Both the position numbers and the translations under genes were made by a program. From NCBI GenBank assembly GCA_946481275.1, contig CAMLMV010000014.1, forward strand, positions 73,463 to 137,462: a stretch of DNA of 64,000 nucleotides, written 5' to 3'. Position 1 is the stretch's first letter, and every line of letters begins with the position of its first letter. A model generated the notes under the pieces. That model searched no databases, had not been told where the DNA came from, and saw only the letters and a program-made list of their open reading frames with translations. Origin of the DNA: an uncultured Massilia sp. GTDB taxonomy: Bacteria; Pseudomonadota; Gammaproteobacteria; Burkholderiales; Burkholderiaceae. Positions 56,876 to 64,000 of the stretch are shown here, one piece after another.

Positions 56876-58147
56876 ATGAATCGCATGAGAGATTTCGCGC
56901 CAGTCGTGCCGGATGCGGACGCGGCACCATTCGACGCCGCCTTCCTGCACGATCCGTATTCCACCTATCGCCGCCTGCGCGACGCGGGACCCGTGCTGTG
57001 GCGCGACGACGTGTTCCAGGGCGCGTGGGTGCTGACGCGCCACGCGGACATCGAGCTGGCGCTGCGCGATCCGCGCTTCTCGTCGCAGCGCACGGGCGGG
57101 TGGGTCAAGCGCATCCCCGGCGTCGACGCGAGCTTCGCGGGACGCCGCGCGCAGGCCGGCCTCGACCTGTTCCAGCGCCTGTTCGGCAGCGCGATGGTGT
57201 TCCTGGACGGCGCCGACCACCAGCGCGTACGCAAGGCGATGGCGGCCGGCTTTCACCCGACGCTGGTCCGCACGTTGCGTGCCGACGTCGAGCGCCTCAC
57301 CGGCGAACTGCTGGACGGCCTCGATGCGCGCGCCGGCTTCGACTTCATCGCGGCCGTCGCGCGCCCGCTGCCGTCGCGCGTCATCGGCATGATGCTCGGC
57401 ATCGATCGCAAGGACGAGGCGCGCTTCATGGCGTGGTCCGACGACCTCGCCGCGTTCATCGGCGCGCTGCAGCCCACGAGCGAGCAACTGCGCGCGGCCC
57501 AGCGCAGCCTGCTGCAGATGGTGCGCTATTTCGACGCGCTGCTGCCCGCGCGCAGGGACGCCCCCGGCACGGACCTCGTCAGCCGCCTGCTGCAGGCCGA
57601 AGCCGCCGGCGACCTGCGCGCGGACGGCGAGCTGCTGGCGCAATGCGCGATGCTGCTGTTCGCCGGCCACGAGACGACGCGCAACCTGCTCGGCAACGGC
57701 CTGTACACGCTGCTCACGCATCCGGAAGCGTGGGCACGGCTGCGCGCGGACGAGGAGGGCATGACCCTGGCCATCCGCGAACTGCTGCGCTACGACAGTC
57801 CCGTGCAGTACACGGGCCGCCGCGTCGCCACGGAGCTGACCTTGCACGGCACGACGCTCAGGCGGGGCGACCTCGTGATCGCGCTGATCGGGGCCGCCAA
57901 CCGCGATCCGGACCGTTTCGACGATCCGGACACGTTCGACATCACGCGCCGCGCCGGCAGCCACCTGTCGTTCGGCAGCGGACCGCATGTGTGCATCGGC
58001 GCCGGGCTGTCGCTGCTGGAGGCCGACGTCGTGCTGCGCGCCGTGCTGCGCCGCTGGCCGACGCTCCGCCTGCGCGACGCAACGCCGCGCTGGAACGGCA
58101 TCGCCGGCCTGCGTGGGCTCGCCACGCTGCCCGTCAGCGCTTCGTGA
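56876..58147 (+). CDS. Cytochrome P450 monooxygenase
   Basis: A 423-residue soluble bacterial P450. The I-helix oxygen motif is AGHETT (263-268), the K-helix ExxR is ELLR (302-305), and the heme loop FGSGPHVCIG has Cys373 as ligand. No ferredoxin or reductase gene is nearby. The start at 56876 has a weak ribosome site; ATG at 56831 is an alternative. The 3' end overlaps the convergent lipoprotein gene by 14 bp. Confidence 0.92.
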   Translation: MNRMRDFAPVVPDADAAPFDAAFLHDPYSTYRRLRDAGPVLWRDDVFQGAWVLTRHADIELALRDPRFSSQRTGGWVKRIPGVDASFAGRRAQAGLDLFQRLFGSAMVFLDGADHQRVRKAMAAGFHPTLVRTLRADVERLTGELLDGLDARAGFDFIAAVARPLPSRVIGMMLGIDRKDEARFMAWSDDLAAFIGALQPTSEQLRAAQRSLLQMVRYFDALLPARRDAPGTDLVSRLLQAEAAGDLRADGELLAQCAMLLFAGHETTRNLLGNGLYTLLTHPEAWARLRADEEGMTLAIRELLRYDSPVQYTGRRVATELTLHGTTLRRGDLVIALIGAANRDPDRFDDPDTFDITRRAGSHLSFGSGPHVCIGAGLSLLEADVVLRAVLRRWPTLRLRDATPRWNGIAGLRGLATLPVSAS

Positions 58148-58745
58148 AACGCTCGACGGCGTCGTAGTTGACGCCGTTCGACTTGACCTCGACGAGCTCC
58201 CCGCCCACGATGGCCAGCCCGTCGAACGGTGCCGGCTCGGCCGCGTAGATCCGGTCGGGCACGCACACGGAACCGCCCGCGTAATCGATGCACCAGTTGG
58301 GCTGGCCCTCGATGATCTTGCGGCTGACGAAGGTGCCCGTCAGCGTGACGCTGCGCTGGGGCAGCTGCGCCGTCACCTTGTCGACGGAAGCGGAAACCGG
58401 CCCCGGCATGATGGAGGAAGCGACGGTGCCGACGTACGTCGCCGTCGTGGGGGCGCTCCACACCTGCGTGGCGATGATGTCGCCCGTGCAGGCCGTGTTG
58501 GCGTAGTAATTCGTCGTGACGGCGATCGTGAGCGCATTGCTGGAGCCTGCCGCGCGCGCGATGACGGCCGTGTCGATCGCGTGCGACGCGCACGCGGACG
58601 CCCACGTGCCGGCGTACGCGTCGAGGTTGCCGCCGCCGGACACGGGCGGCGTCAGCGGAGTACTCCCCGAACCGGCATTGCCGCCGCCGCCACCGCAGGC
58701 GGTCAGGCACGCCGCCAGCGCGGCAGCACACATTCTTGTTTTCAT
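58134..58745 (-). CDS. Hypothetical lipoprotein
   Basis: A 203-residue lipoprotein with lipobox LTAC (Cys17) followed by a Gly-rich linker. The mature part is beta-rich with two Cys pairs (SACASH, NTACTG; WCIDY, GSVCVPD). No family was recognised. There is no sign that it is T6SS TssJ: it lies 8 kb from the system, next to a P450 and chemotaxis genes. Confidence 0.7.
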   Translation of the reverse strand: MKTRMCAAALAACLTACGGGGGNAGSGSTPLTPPVSGGGNLDAYAGTWASACASHAIDTAVIARAAGSSNALTIAVTTNYYANTACTGDIIATQVWSAPTTATYVGTVASSIMPGPVSASVDKVTAQLPQRSVTLTGTFVSRKIIEGQPNWCIDYAGGSVCVPDRIYAAEPAPFDGLAIVGGELVEVKSNGVNYDAVERFTKR

Positions 58746-58798
58746 CTCGTTCTCCTGGCATCAGCTTCTGGATGGGCTGTTCAGGAGATGATACGCGA

Positions 58799-59878
58799 TC
58801 AGCGCACCCCGAGCTGCTGCACGATCTCGCGGTCGATGGCTTTCAACGGCACGGATTTCTCGACGCCGCCCCGCTTGACGGCTTCCTTCGGCATGCCGTA
58901 CACGACGCAACTGTCCTCGTCCTGCGCGACGGTGCGCGCGCCCGCCTTGCGCATCTCGAGGAGGCCGGCCGCGCCGTCGTCGCCCATGCCCGTCATGATG
59001 ATGCCCAGCGCATTGGCGCCCGCGTGCTTCGCCACGGAACGGAACAGCACGTCGACCGACGGGCGGTGGCGGTTCACGAGCGGGCCGTCGATGACGTCGA
59101 CGTGGTAGTTGGCGCCGTCGCGCCGCAGCAGCATGTGCTTGCCGCCCGGGGCGATCAGCGCGCGGCCCGGCAGCACGCGGTCGCCGTGGCGCGCCTCGCG
59201 CACGTCGATCTGGCACAGGCCGTTCAGGCGGTCGGCGAAGGCGGCCGTGAATTTTTCCGGCATGTGCTGCACGATGACGATGCCGGGCGTGACGCGCGGC
59301 AGCGCCGTCAGCACCTCTTCCAGCGCCAGCGTGCCGCCCGTGGACGTGCCGATGGCGACGACGCGTTCGGTCGTGCGCAACAGGGCGCGCGACTCCGGCG
59401 CGGCCGGCAGCACGGCATCCGCCGTCAATTTGGCTGCGACGGGCGCGGCGGGCACGCGCGCGGCGAGCCGCCGCACGTTGACCTGGCTCGCGGCGCGCAC
59501 GGCCGCGACCAGCTCCTCCGCGCTCTCGCTGAGGAAGTCCTTCAGGCCCAGCCTGGGCTTCGTGATGATGGAGACGGCGCCCGCCGCCAGCGCGGCCATC
59601 GTCGTCTCGGCGCCTTTTTCCGTCAGCGTCGAGCAGATCACGACGGGCGTGGGCCGCTCCGCCATGATCTTGCGGAGGAACGTGATGCCGTCCATGCGCG
59701 GCATCTCCACGTCCAGCAGGATCACGTCGGGCCAGGCCTGCTTCATGCGCTCGATGGCGAGCAGCGGGTCGGACACGGCGTGCAGCAGGCGGATGCCGGG
59801 CGCGGATTCCAGCACGGCGCCGACGACCTTGCGCACGACGGCCGAGTCGTCGACGACCATCACATCGATTGTCTTCAT
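58799..59878 (-). CDS. cheB: Chemotaxis methylesterase CheB
   Basis: A 359-residue response-regulator methylesterase that removes methyl groups from chemoreceptors. The receiver domain has [10 protein letters not shown] and phospho-acceptor Asp56 ([12 protein letters not shown]). The esterase domain has Ser179 (GTSTGG), His205 (VQHMP) and Asp301 (TGMGDDG). It overlaps cheR by 4 bp and ends the operon. Confidence 0.96.
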   Translation of the reverse strand: MKTIDVMVVDDSAVVRKVVGAVLESAPGIRLLHAVSDPLLAIERMKQAWPDVILLDVEMPRMDGITFLRKIMAERPTPVVICSTLTEKGAETTMAALAAGAVSIITKPRLGLKDFLSESAEELVAAVRAASQVNVRRLAARVPAAPVAAKLTADAVLPAAPESRALLRTTERVVAIGTSTGGTLALEEVLTALPRVTPGIVIVQHMPEKFTAAFADRLNGLCQIDVREARHGDRVLPGRALIAPGGKHMLLRRDGANYHVDVIDGPLVNRHRPSVDVLFRSVAKHAGANALGIIMTGMGDDGAAGLLEMRKAGARTVAQDEDSCVVYGMPKEAVKRGGVEKSVPLKAIDREIVQQLGVR

Positions 59879-60696
59879 GCGGGTTTACGGTAGACGGAAG
59901 GAATCACGGGACGCACCACGTCGCCCATGTCCTGCAGGCTCTCCGAGTGGCCGATGAACAGGTGGCCGCCCGGCTTGATGCGCTGCATGATGCGCGTGAC
60001 GACCTGGCGCTTGGTGTCGCCGTTAAAGTAGATCATCACGTTGCGCAGGAAGACGAGGTCGAACGTGCCGACGTCGCCGGGCAGCGCCGTGTTCAGGTTC
60101 ACCTGGCGGAACTGCACGCGCCCGCGCAGCGCGCGGTCGACGAGCAGGGTGCCCTGCTGGTCGCGGATGCCCTTCAGGCAGTAGCGGCGCAGGTAATCCT
60201 GCGGGACGTGGGTCGCACGCTCCATCGGATAGTGCCCCGTGCGGGCGCGCTGCAGCACGCGCGTGCTGATGTCGGACGCCACGACTTCCCACGGCGCCGT
60301 TCCCAGCACGTCGGCCAGCACCATCGCGATGCTGTACGGTTCCTCGCCGGACGAGCAGGCCGCGCTCCACACGCGGAACGGCGCATTCGCACGGAGGGAA
60401 GGGCGTGCCGCCTCCGCCGCTTCGCGCAGCAGGTCGAAATGGCGCGCCTCGCGGAAGAAGTAGGTTTCGTTCGTCGTCAGCAGGTCGACGGCCAGCTGCA
60501 CTTCCTCCTTGTGCGCGCCGTCTGTCAGCAGCTTGAAATAGGCGTCGTAGGACGGCAGCGCGAAGTGCTGCACCCGCTTGGCGAGCCGGCCGGACACGAG
60601 CGCCTTCTTCGAGTCCGACATCGTGATGCCCGCCATGTCGAAGATGAAGCGCTGAAAGCGCGCGAATTCGCTCTGGCTGATCGCACTGTGCTCCAT
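59875..60696 (-). CDS. cheR: Chemotaxis methyltransferase CheR
   Basis: A 273-residue SAM-dependent receptor methyltransferase. The N-terminal helical domain precedes [20 protein letters not shown], the SAM-binding motif I region, and [13 protein letters not shown]. It has no C-terminal TPR extension. It lies 7 bp after cheW. Confidence 0.96.
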   Translation of the reverse strand: MEHSAISQSEFARFQRFIFDMAGITMSDSKKALVSGRLAKRVQHFALPSYDAYFKLLTDGAHKEEVQLAVDLLTTNETYFFREARHFDLLREAAEAARPSLRANAPFRVWSAACSSGEEPYSIAMVLADVLGTAPWEVVASDISTRVLQRARTGHYPMERATHVPQDYLRRYCLKGIRDQQGTLLVDRALRGRVQFRQVNLNTALPGDVGTFDLVFLRNVMIYFNGDTKRQVVTRIMQRIKPGGHLFIGHSESLQDMGDVVRPVIPSVYRKPA

Positions 60697-60703
60697 GATG
60701 GCC

Positions 60704-61213
60704 TCAGGCGAGCAGGGCGTCGCCCGCGGCCAGGTCGGGCAGGCCGTCCAGCGCCAGCACCTGGTCCACGTTCAGCAGGATGACGAACCTGCCGTTCACC
60801 TTGCCCATGCCCGCGATGAAGTCGCCGCGGATGCGCGTGCCGAACGACGGCGCCGGTTCGATATCGGCTGCCGGGATGTCCAGCACGGCGCTGACGGCGT
60901 CCACGACGACACCCGTCAGCTGGCGCTCGCCGTCGTTGTCCAGTTCCACGATGACGATGCACGTGCGCTTGCCGGGCACGGATTGCGGCCTGCCGAAGCG
61001 GGCCGCGAGGTCCATCACGGGCACGACGGCGCCGCGCAGGTTGATCACGCCGCGGATCGAGTCCGGCATCATCGGCACTTCCGTGATGCCGGCGAACTCG
61101 ATGATCTCCTTGACGGCCATGATGCCGATGCCGAAGGCTTCGCCGCCCAGCATGAAGGTGAGGTACTGGGCGGTATGGCCGTCCACGTTCGTTTCTACAT
61201 TCGTGTGCTTCAT
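60704..61213 (-). CDS. cheW: Chemotaxis coupling protein CheW
   Basis: A 169-residue CheW that links receptors to CheA. It has FMLGGEAFGIGIMAVKEII, RGVINLRGAVVPVMDL and VVDAVSAVLDI. CheA and CheY are not in the window and probably lie beyond the right edge in the same transcription direction. Confidence 0.95.
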   Translation of the reverse strand: MKHTNVETNVDGHTAQYLTFMLGGEAFGIGIMAVKEIIEFAGITEVPMMPDSIRGVINLRGAVVPVMDLAARFGRPQSVPGKRTCIVIVELDNDGERQLTGVVVDAVSAVLDIPAADIEPAPSFGTRIRGDFIAGMGKVNGRFVILLNVDQVLALDGLPDLAAGDALLA

Positions 61214-61228
61214 TCGGTCACCAATCGG

Positions 61229-63403
61229 TCAGAAATGGGTGAAACTGGTTTCGTCCGGCTCGCCTTGCGCGGCGAAGGTGCCGCCGCCGGCCAGGCGCAG
61301 CGTGCTGCGCTTTGCCGCGCGCGGTGCGGCTTCCTGCCGCGTGGGCGCCCCGGCGCTCATGCCGCGCGCCAGGCGGAAGAAGCTCATCGTCTGCTGCAGC
61401 CGCTCGGCCTGCGCGCTCATTTCCTCGGCGGTGGACGCCAGCTCTTCCGAGCTCGAGGCATTCTGCTGCGTCGTCTGCGACAGCTGGCTCACCGCCGCGT
61501 TGATCTGGCCGACGCCGGCCGACTGCTCTTCCGACGCCGCCGTGATTTCCTGCACGAGGTCGGACGTCTTGCGGATGCTCGGTACCATTTCGTCGAGCAG
61601 CTTGCCGGCCGTTTCCGCCAGCGCCACGCTGTTCGTCGCCACTTCGCCGATTTCCTGGGCCGCGACCTGGCTGCGCTCGGCCAGCTTGCGCACCTCGGCG
61701 GCCACCACGGCGAAGCCCTTGCCGTGTTCGCCCGCACGCGCCGCCTCGATGGCGGCGTTCAGCGCCAGCAGGTTGGTCTGGTACGCGATGTCGTCGATGA
61801 TGCCGATCTTCCTGGCGATCTGGTTCATCGCCGACACGGTCTCCTTCACGGCCGCGCCGCCTTCCGCGGCTTCTTTCGCAGCCTTGGTCGCCATGCCGTC
61901 GGTGACCTTCGCGTTCTCGGTGTTCTGCGAGATCGACGCCGTCATCTGTTCGATCGAGGCGCTCGTTTCCTCGACGCCGGCGGCCTGTTCGCTCGACGCC
62001 TGCGACAGCGACTGCGCTGTCGCGCTCACCTGTTCCGACGCGCTGGCGAGCGCATCGGCCGCGCCGTTCACTTCCGCTACCACGTCCGCCAGCTTGTCGA
62101 CGGTGTTGTTCGCGTATTCCTTCAGCTTGGCGAATTCGCCCTCGTACGCCTTGTCGATGCGCTTGGTGAGGTCGCCCTCCGACATCGCACCCATCACGCG
62201 CACCACGTCCTCGACGGAAGCGCGGATGGTCGCCACCAGCAGGTTCAGGCCCTCGCCCATCTCTTTCTGGAAGCCCTGCAGGCCGGCCAGCTCGATGCGC
62301 TGTTCGAAGTTGCCCTGGTTGGCCGCCTCCACGACGCCGCGCTGCCCCTCGATCACCTGGGTCAGCTTGTGCACCGTGTTGTTCGTGTATTCCTTCAGTT
62401 CGCCGAACGCGCCCTGGTAGGCCTGGTCGATCTTGTTCGACAGGTCGCCGCGCGACACGGCACCCATCACGCGCACGACGTCGCCGATGGAGCCGCCGGT
62501 CGTCGCCACGAGCAGGTTCAGGCCTTCGCCCATCTCTTTCTGGAAGCCCTGCAGGCCCGTCAGGTCGACCCGCGCGTCGAAGTTGCCGCGGTTCGCGGCT
62601 TCGACCACGGTGCGCTGGCCGTCGATCACCTGTTTCAGCTTGCCGACCATGCCCTTGACGGCGGCCAGCATGCTGGCGTCGTCGCCCGGCTTCGTGTGAA
62701 TGTCGACGTCCAGGTCGCCGCCCGCAATACGGGCCATGACGGACCCCGCGTACGCCGGTTCGCCGCCCAGCTGGGCCAGCAGGCTGCGGGTGATGTAAAA
62801 ACCGAGCAGGCCGACGGCCGCCAGCGTGGCGGCGGCAAAGGCGAGCGACATCGTCTCCGCCGCGTTCTGGATCGCGACGGCACGCTCGCCGCCGTTCTTC
62901 GCCAATTCCTCGTTGTACTTGCGGTGGTTCGCGAACGCTTCCCAGTTCTTTTCCGCGAGGGCGGTGTTCGCCATCATGCGGTCGCGCGCTTCCACGTTCT
63001 TGTTGCTGTCCGAGAGCTTCAGCACTTCGTCCACGATGCGGCCGTAGTCCGCGAGGCTGGCGCGGTCGGCCGCGAGCAGGGCCTTGTCCTTGTCGTCCGA
63101 AACGAGGGCCTCGTATTTCTTGAGCGCCTCGTCGATCTTGCGGCGGTTCTCGCCGATCTGCTGCTCGATCGCGGCCAGCTTGTCGGCGTCGGTCTGCGCG
63201 ACATGCTGCCATACGCGGGTCCGGTACACGGCCAGCTGTTCGAACGCCTCGTCGAGCGCGAGAAAGCTTGGGACGGAATTGACCGTGCCATAGCTGGCCG
63301 CATCGTAGACGCGGACGAGCTGGTAGCGCCCCATTGCCGCCAGGGCGACGATACCGATGAGCGCTGCCAGCACGAGCAGGATCATCTTCTTTACGACTGT
63401 CAT
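61229..63403 (-). CDS. Methyl-accepting chemotaxis protein with duplicated HAMP-like repeats
   Basis: A 724-residue chemoreceptor. Helices at about 7-24 and 186-206 bracket a four-helix-bundle-type periplasmic domain. After a HAMP segment, two 91-residue units (259-349 and 350-440) are nearly identical in sequence. The cytoplasmic signalling tip contains the conserved [20 protein letters not shown] and [16 protein letters not shown]-terminal tail follows without an obvious CheR-docking pentapeptide. The ligand is unknown. It lies 16 bp downstream of a second receptor gene and 15 bp before cheW. Confidence 0.94.
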   Translation of the reverse strand: MTVVKKMILLVLAALIGIVALAAMGRYQLVRVYDAASYGTVNSVPSFLALDEAFEQLAVYRTRVWQHVAQTDADKLAAIEQQIGENRRKIDEALKKYEALVSDDKDKALLAADRASLADYGRIVDEVLKLSDSNKNVEARDRMMANTALAEKNWEAFANHRKYNEELAKNGGERAVAIQNAAETMSLAFAAATLAAVGLLGFYITRSLLAQLGGEPAYAGSVMARIAGGDLDVDIHTKPGDDASMLAAVKGMVGKLKQVIDGQRTVVEAANRGNFDARVDLTGLQGFQKEMGEGLNLLVATTGGSIGDVVRVMGAVSRGDLSNKIDQAYQGAFGELKEYTNNTVHKLTQVIEGQRGVVEAANQGNFEQRIELAGLQGFQKEMGEGLNLLVATIRASVEDVVRVMGAMSEGDLTKRIDKAYEGEFAKLKEYANNTVDKLADVVAEVNGAADALASASEQVSATAQSLSQASSEQAAGVEETSASIEQMTASISQNTENAKVTDGMATKAAKEAAEGGAAVKETVSAMNQIARKIGIIDDIAYQTNLLALNAAIEAARAGEHGKGFAVVAAEVRKLAERSQVAAQEIGEVATNSVALAETAGKLLDEMVPSIRKTSDLVQEITAASEEQSAGVGQINAAVSQLSQTTQQNASSSEELASTAEEMSAQAERLQQTMSFFRLARGMSAGAPTRQEAAPRAAKRSTLRLAGGGTFAAQGEPDETSFTHF
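62084..62629 (-). repeat. Two tandem 273-bp in-frame repeats inside the chemoreceptor gene
   Basis: Unit 1 (62357-62629) and unit 2 (62084-62356) encode 91 residues each, both containing [19 protein letters not shown] and VVRVMGA. The shared DNA includes an identical run reading GCCCATCTCTTTCTGGAAGC. The duplication adds a HAMP-like module between membrane and signalling domain. Confidence 0.85.
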
Positions 63404-63419
63404 GGTATTTCCTTAAATA

Positions 63420-64000
63420 TTAGAAGCGTGCGAAATCGGCTTCGTCCGGTGCGCCGACCGCGGCGAGTGCCAGCGTCCCGATCGTCCTCGGGGCATGGCG
63501 CTTCGCCGTACCTGTTTTGATCGGCTTGCCGGCAGCGGCTTTAACGCCGTATCCGGTCTCCAGCCTGAAGAACGCCATGGCCTGCTGCAGCTGCTCGGCC
63601 TGGGAACTCATTTCCTCGGCCGTCGCGGCCAGCTCCTCGGAACTGGACGCGTTCTGCTGCGTCGTCTGGCTCATCTGGCCGACCGCCGCGTTGATCTGGC
63701 CGACGCCGGCCGATTGCTCTTCCGACGCGGCCGTGATTTCCTGCACGAGATCGGACGTCTTGCGGATGTTCGGCACCATCTGGTCGAGCAGGCTGCCGGC
63801 GCGCTCGGCCAGTTCCACGCTGCTCGTTGCCACCTCGCCGATCTCCTGCGCGGCGACCTGGCTGCGTTCGGCCAGCTTGCGCACCTCGGCGGCGACGACG
63901 GCGAAACCCTTGCCGTGCTCGCCGGCGCGGGCGGCCTCGATGGCGGCGTTCAGCGCCAGCAGGTTGGTCTGGTACGCGATGTCGTCGATGATGCCGATCT
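63420..64000 (-). CDS. Methyl-accepting chemotaxis protein, C-terminal part (cut by window)
   Basis: The last 193 codons of a receptor whose 5' part lies beyond 64000. The signalling tip ([20 protein letters not shown]) and the following [17 protein letters not shown] match the neighbouring receptor almost residue for residue. The tail ends ADFARF, similar to the SFTHF end of its neighbour. The two genes are tandem duplicates. The sensor domain is not visible. Confidence 0.94.
   Translation of the reverse strand, partial: IGIIDDIAYQTNLLALNAAIEAARAGEHGKGFAVVAAEVRKLAERSQVAAQEIGEVATSSVELAERAGSLLDQMVPNIRKTSDLVQEITAASEEQSAGVGQINAAVGQMSQTTQQNASSSEELAATAEEMSSQAEQLQQAMAFFRLETGYGVKAAAGKPIKTGTAKRHAPRTIGTLALAAVGAPDEADFARF
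63934..64000 (-). repeat. 67-bp identical direct repeat shared by the two receptor genes
   Basis: Positions 63934-64000 are identical to 61743-61809 and encode the receptor signalling tip. The match probably continues beyond the window. It reflects recent duplication or gene conversion, or strong constraint on this hairpin region. Confidence 0.85.

Noticed and set aside
58134..58745. Lipoprotein as a missing TssJ
   Set aside because: It is far from the T6SS genes, has a Gly-rich linker and Cys pairs, and no TssJ-like sequence pattern.
62084..62629. Tandem repeat as a CRISPR or mobile-element signature
   Set aside because: Both units are in frame inside one chemoreceptor gene and encode HAMP-like modules.

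Overview
The window is G+C-rich (roughly two thirds G+C in most genes). It carries a betaproteobacterial-looking gene set: TonB-dependent receptors of the long Xanthomonas/Caulobacter/Oxalobacteraceae type, a type VI secretion system (T6SS) with TagX/TagF/OmpA accessory genes, and a CheW-CheR-CheB cluster with tandem chemoreceptors. A soil or plant-associated member of the Oxalobacteraceae (Massilia-like) fits best; this is inference from gene content, not from a marker gene. No rRNA, tRNA, insertion sequence or CRISPR array was seen.

Region 1 (1-18299) is a carbohydrate utilisation locus. It holds the end of an AraC regulator, a TonB-dependent receptor, a flavin tryptophan-halogenase-like protein, GH29, GH97 and GH31 glycosidases, a CE1-type esterase, a GH42 beta-galactosidase on the opposite strand, a membrane-anchored AraC sensor, a XylR-like regulator and an aldose 1-epimerase. 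The enzyme mix (alpha-xylosidase-like GH31, alpha-fucosidase, beta-galactosidase, esterase) suggests side-chain trimming of a hemicellulose such as xyloglucan. Five copies of one tandem-repeat element lie in front of the receptor, GH29, GH42, AraC/RNA and epimerase units, which points to one AraC/XylR-type regulon.

Region 2 (18337-51378) is a T6SS in three transcription units: tssL-tssK (minus), a TPR lipoprotein followed by tssB-C-hcp-E-F-G-H (plus), and tagX-like-tssM-tagF-ompA-tssA plus a vgrG cargo module (minus). No TssJ was recognised. The gene complement resembles the Acinetobacter-type (i4b) system. A second sugar cassette (TonB receptor, GH35, GH43, LacI regulator; 30301-37866) sits inside the T6SS cluster between tssH and the vgrG module, and has three LacI-like operators and its own promoter. 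The vgrG module (38111-42870) has visibly lower G+C. It encodes a lysozyme-fold-like effector candidate, a periplasmic immunity candidate and an unknown third protein.

Region 3 (51389-58745) holds a small stress or detoxification operon (AhpD-like, glutamine amidotransferase-like, thioredoxin-fold, MOSC) under a MarR regulator with a perfect 18-bp palindrome. It also holds an amidase-TetR operon divergent from a cytochrome P450, with a TetR-type palindrome between them, and a hypothetical lipoprotein.

Region 4 (58799-64000) is a chemotaxis operon read leftwards: a truncated chemoreceptor, a complete chemoreceptor with an internal 91-residue duplication, CheW, CheR and CheB.
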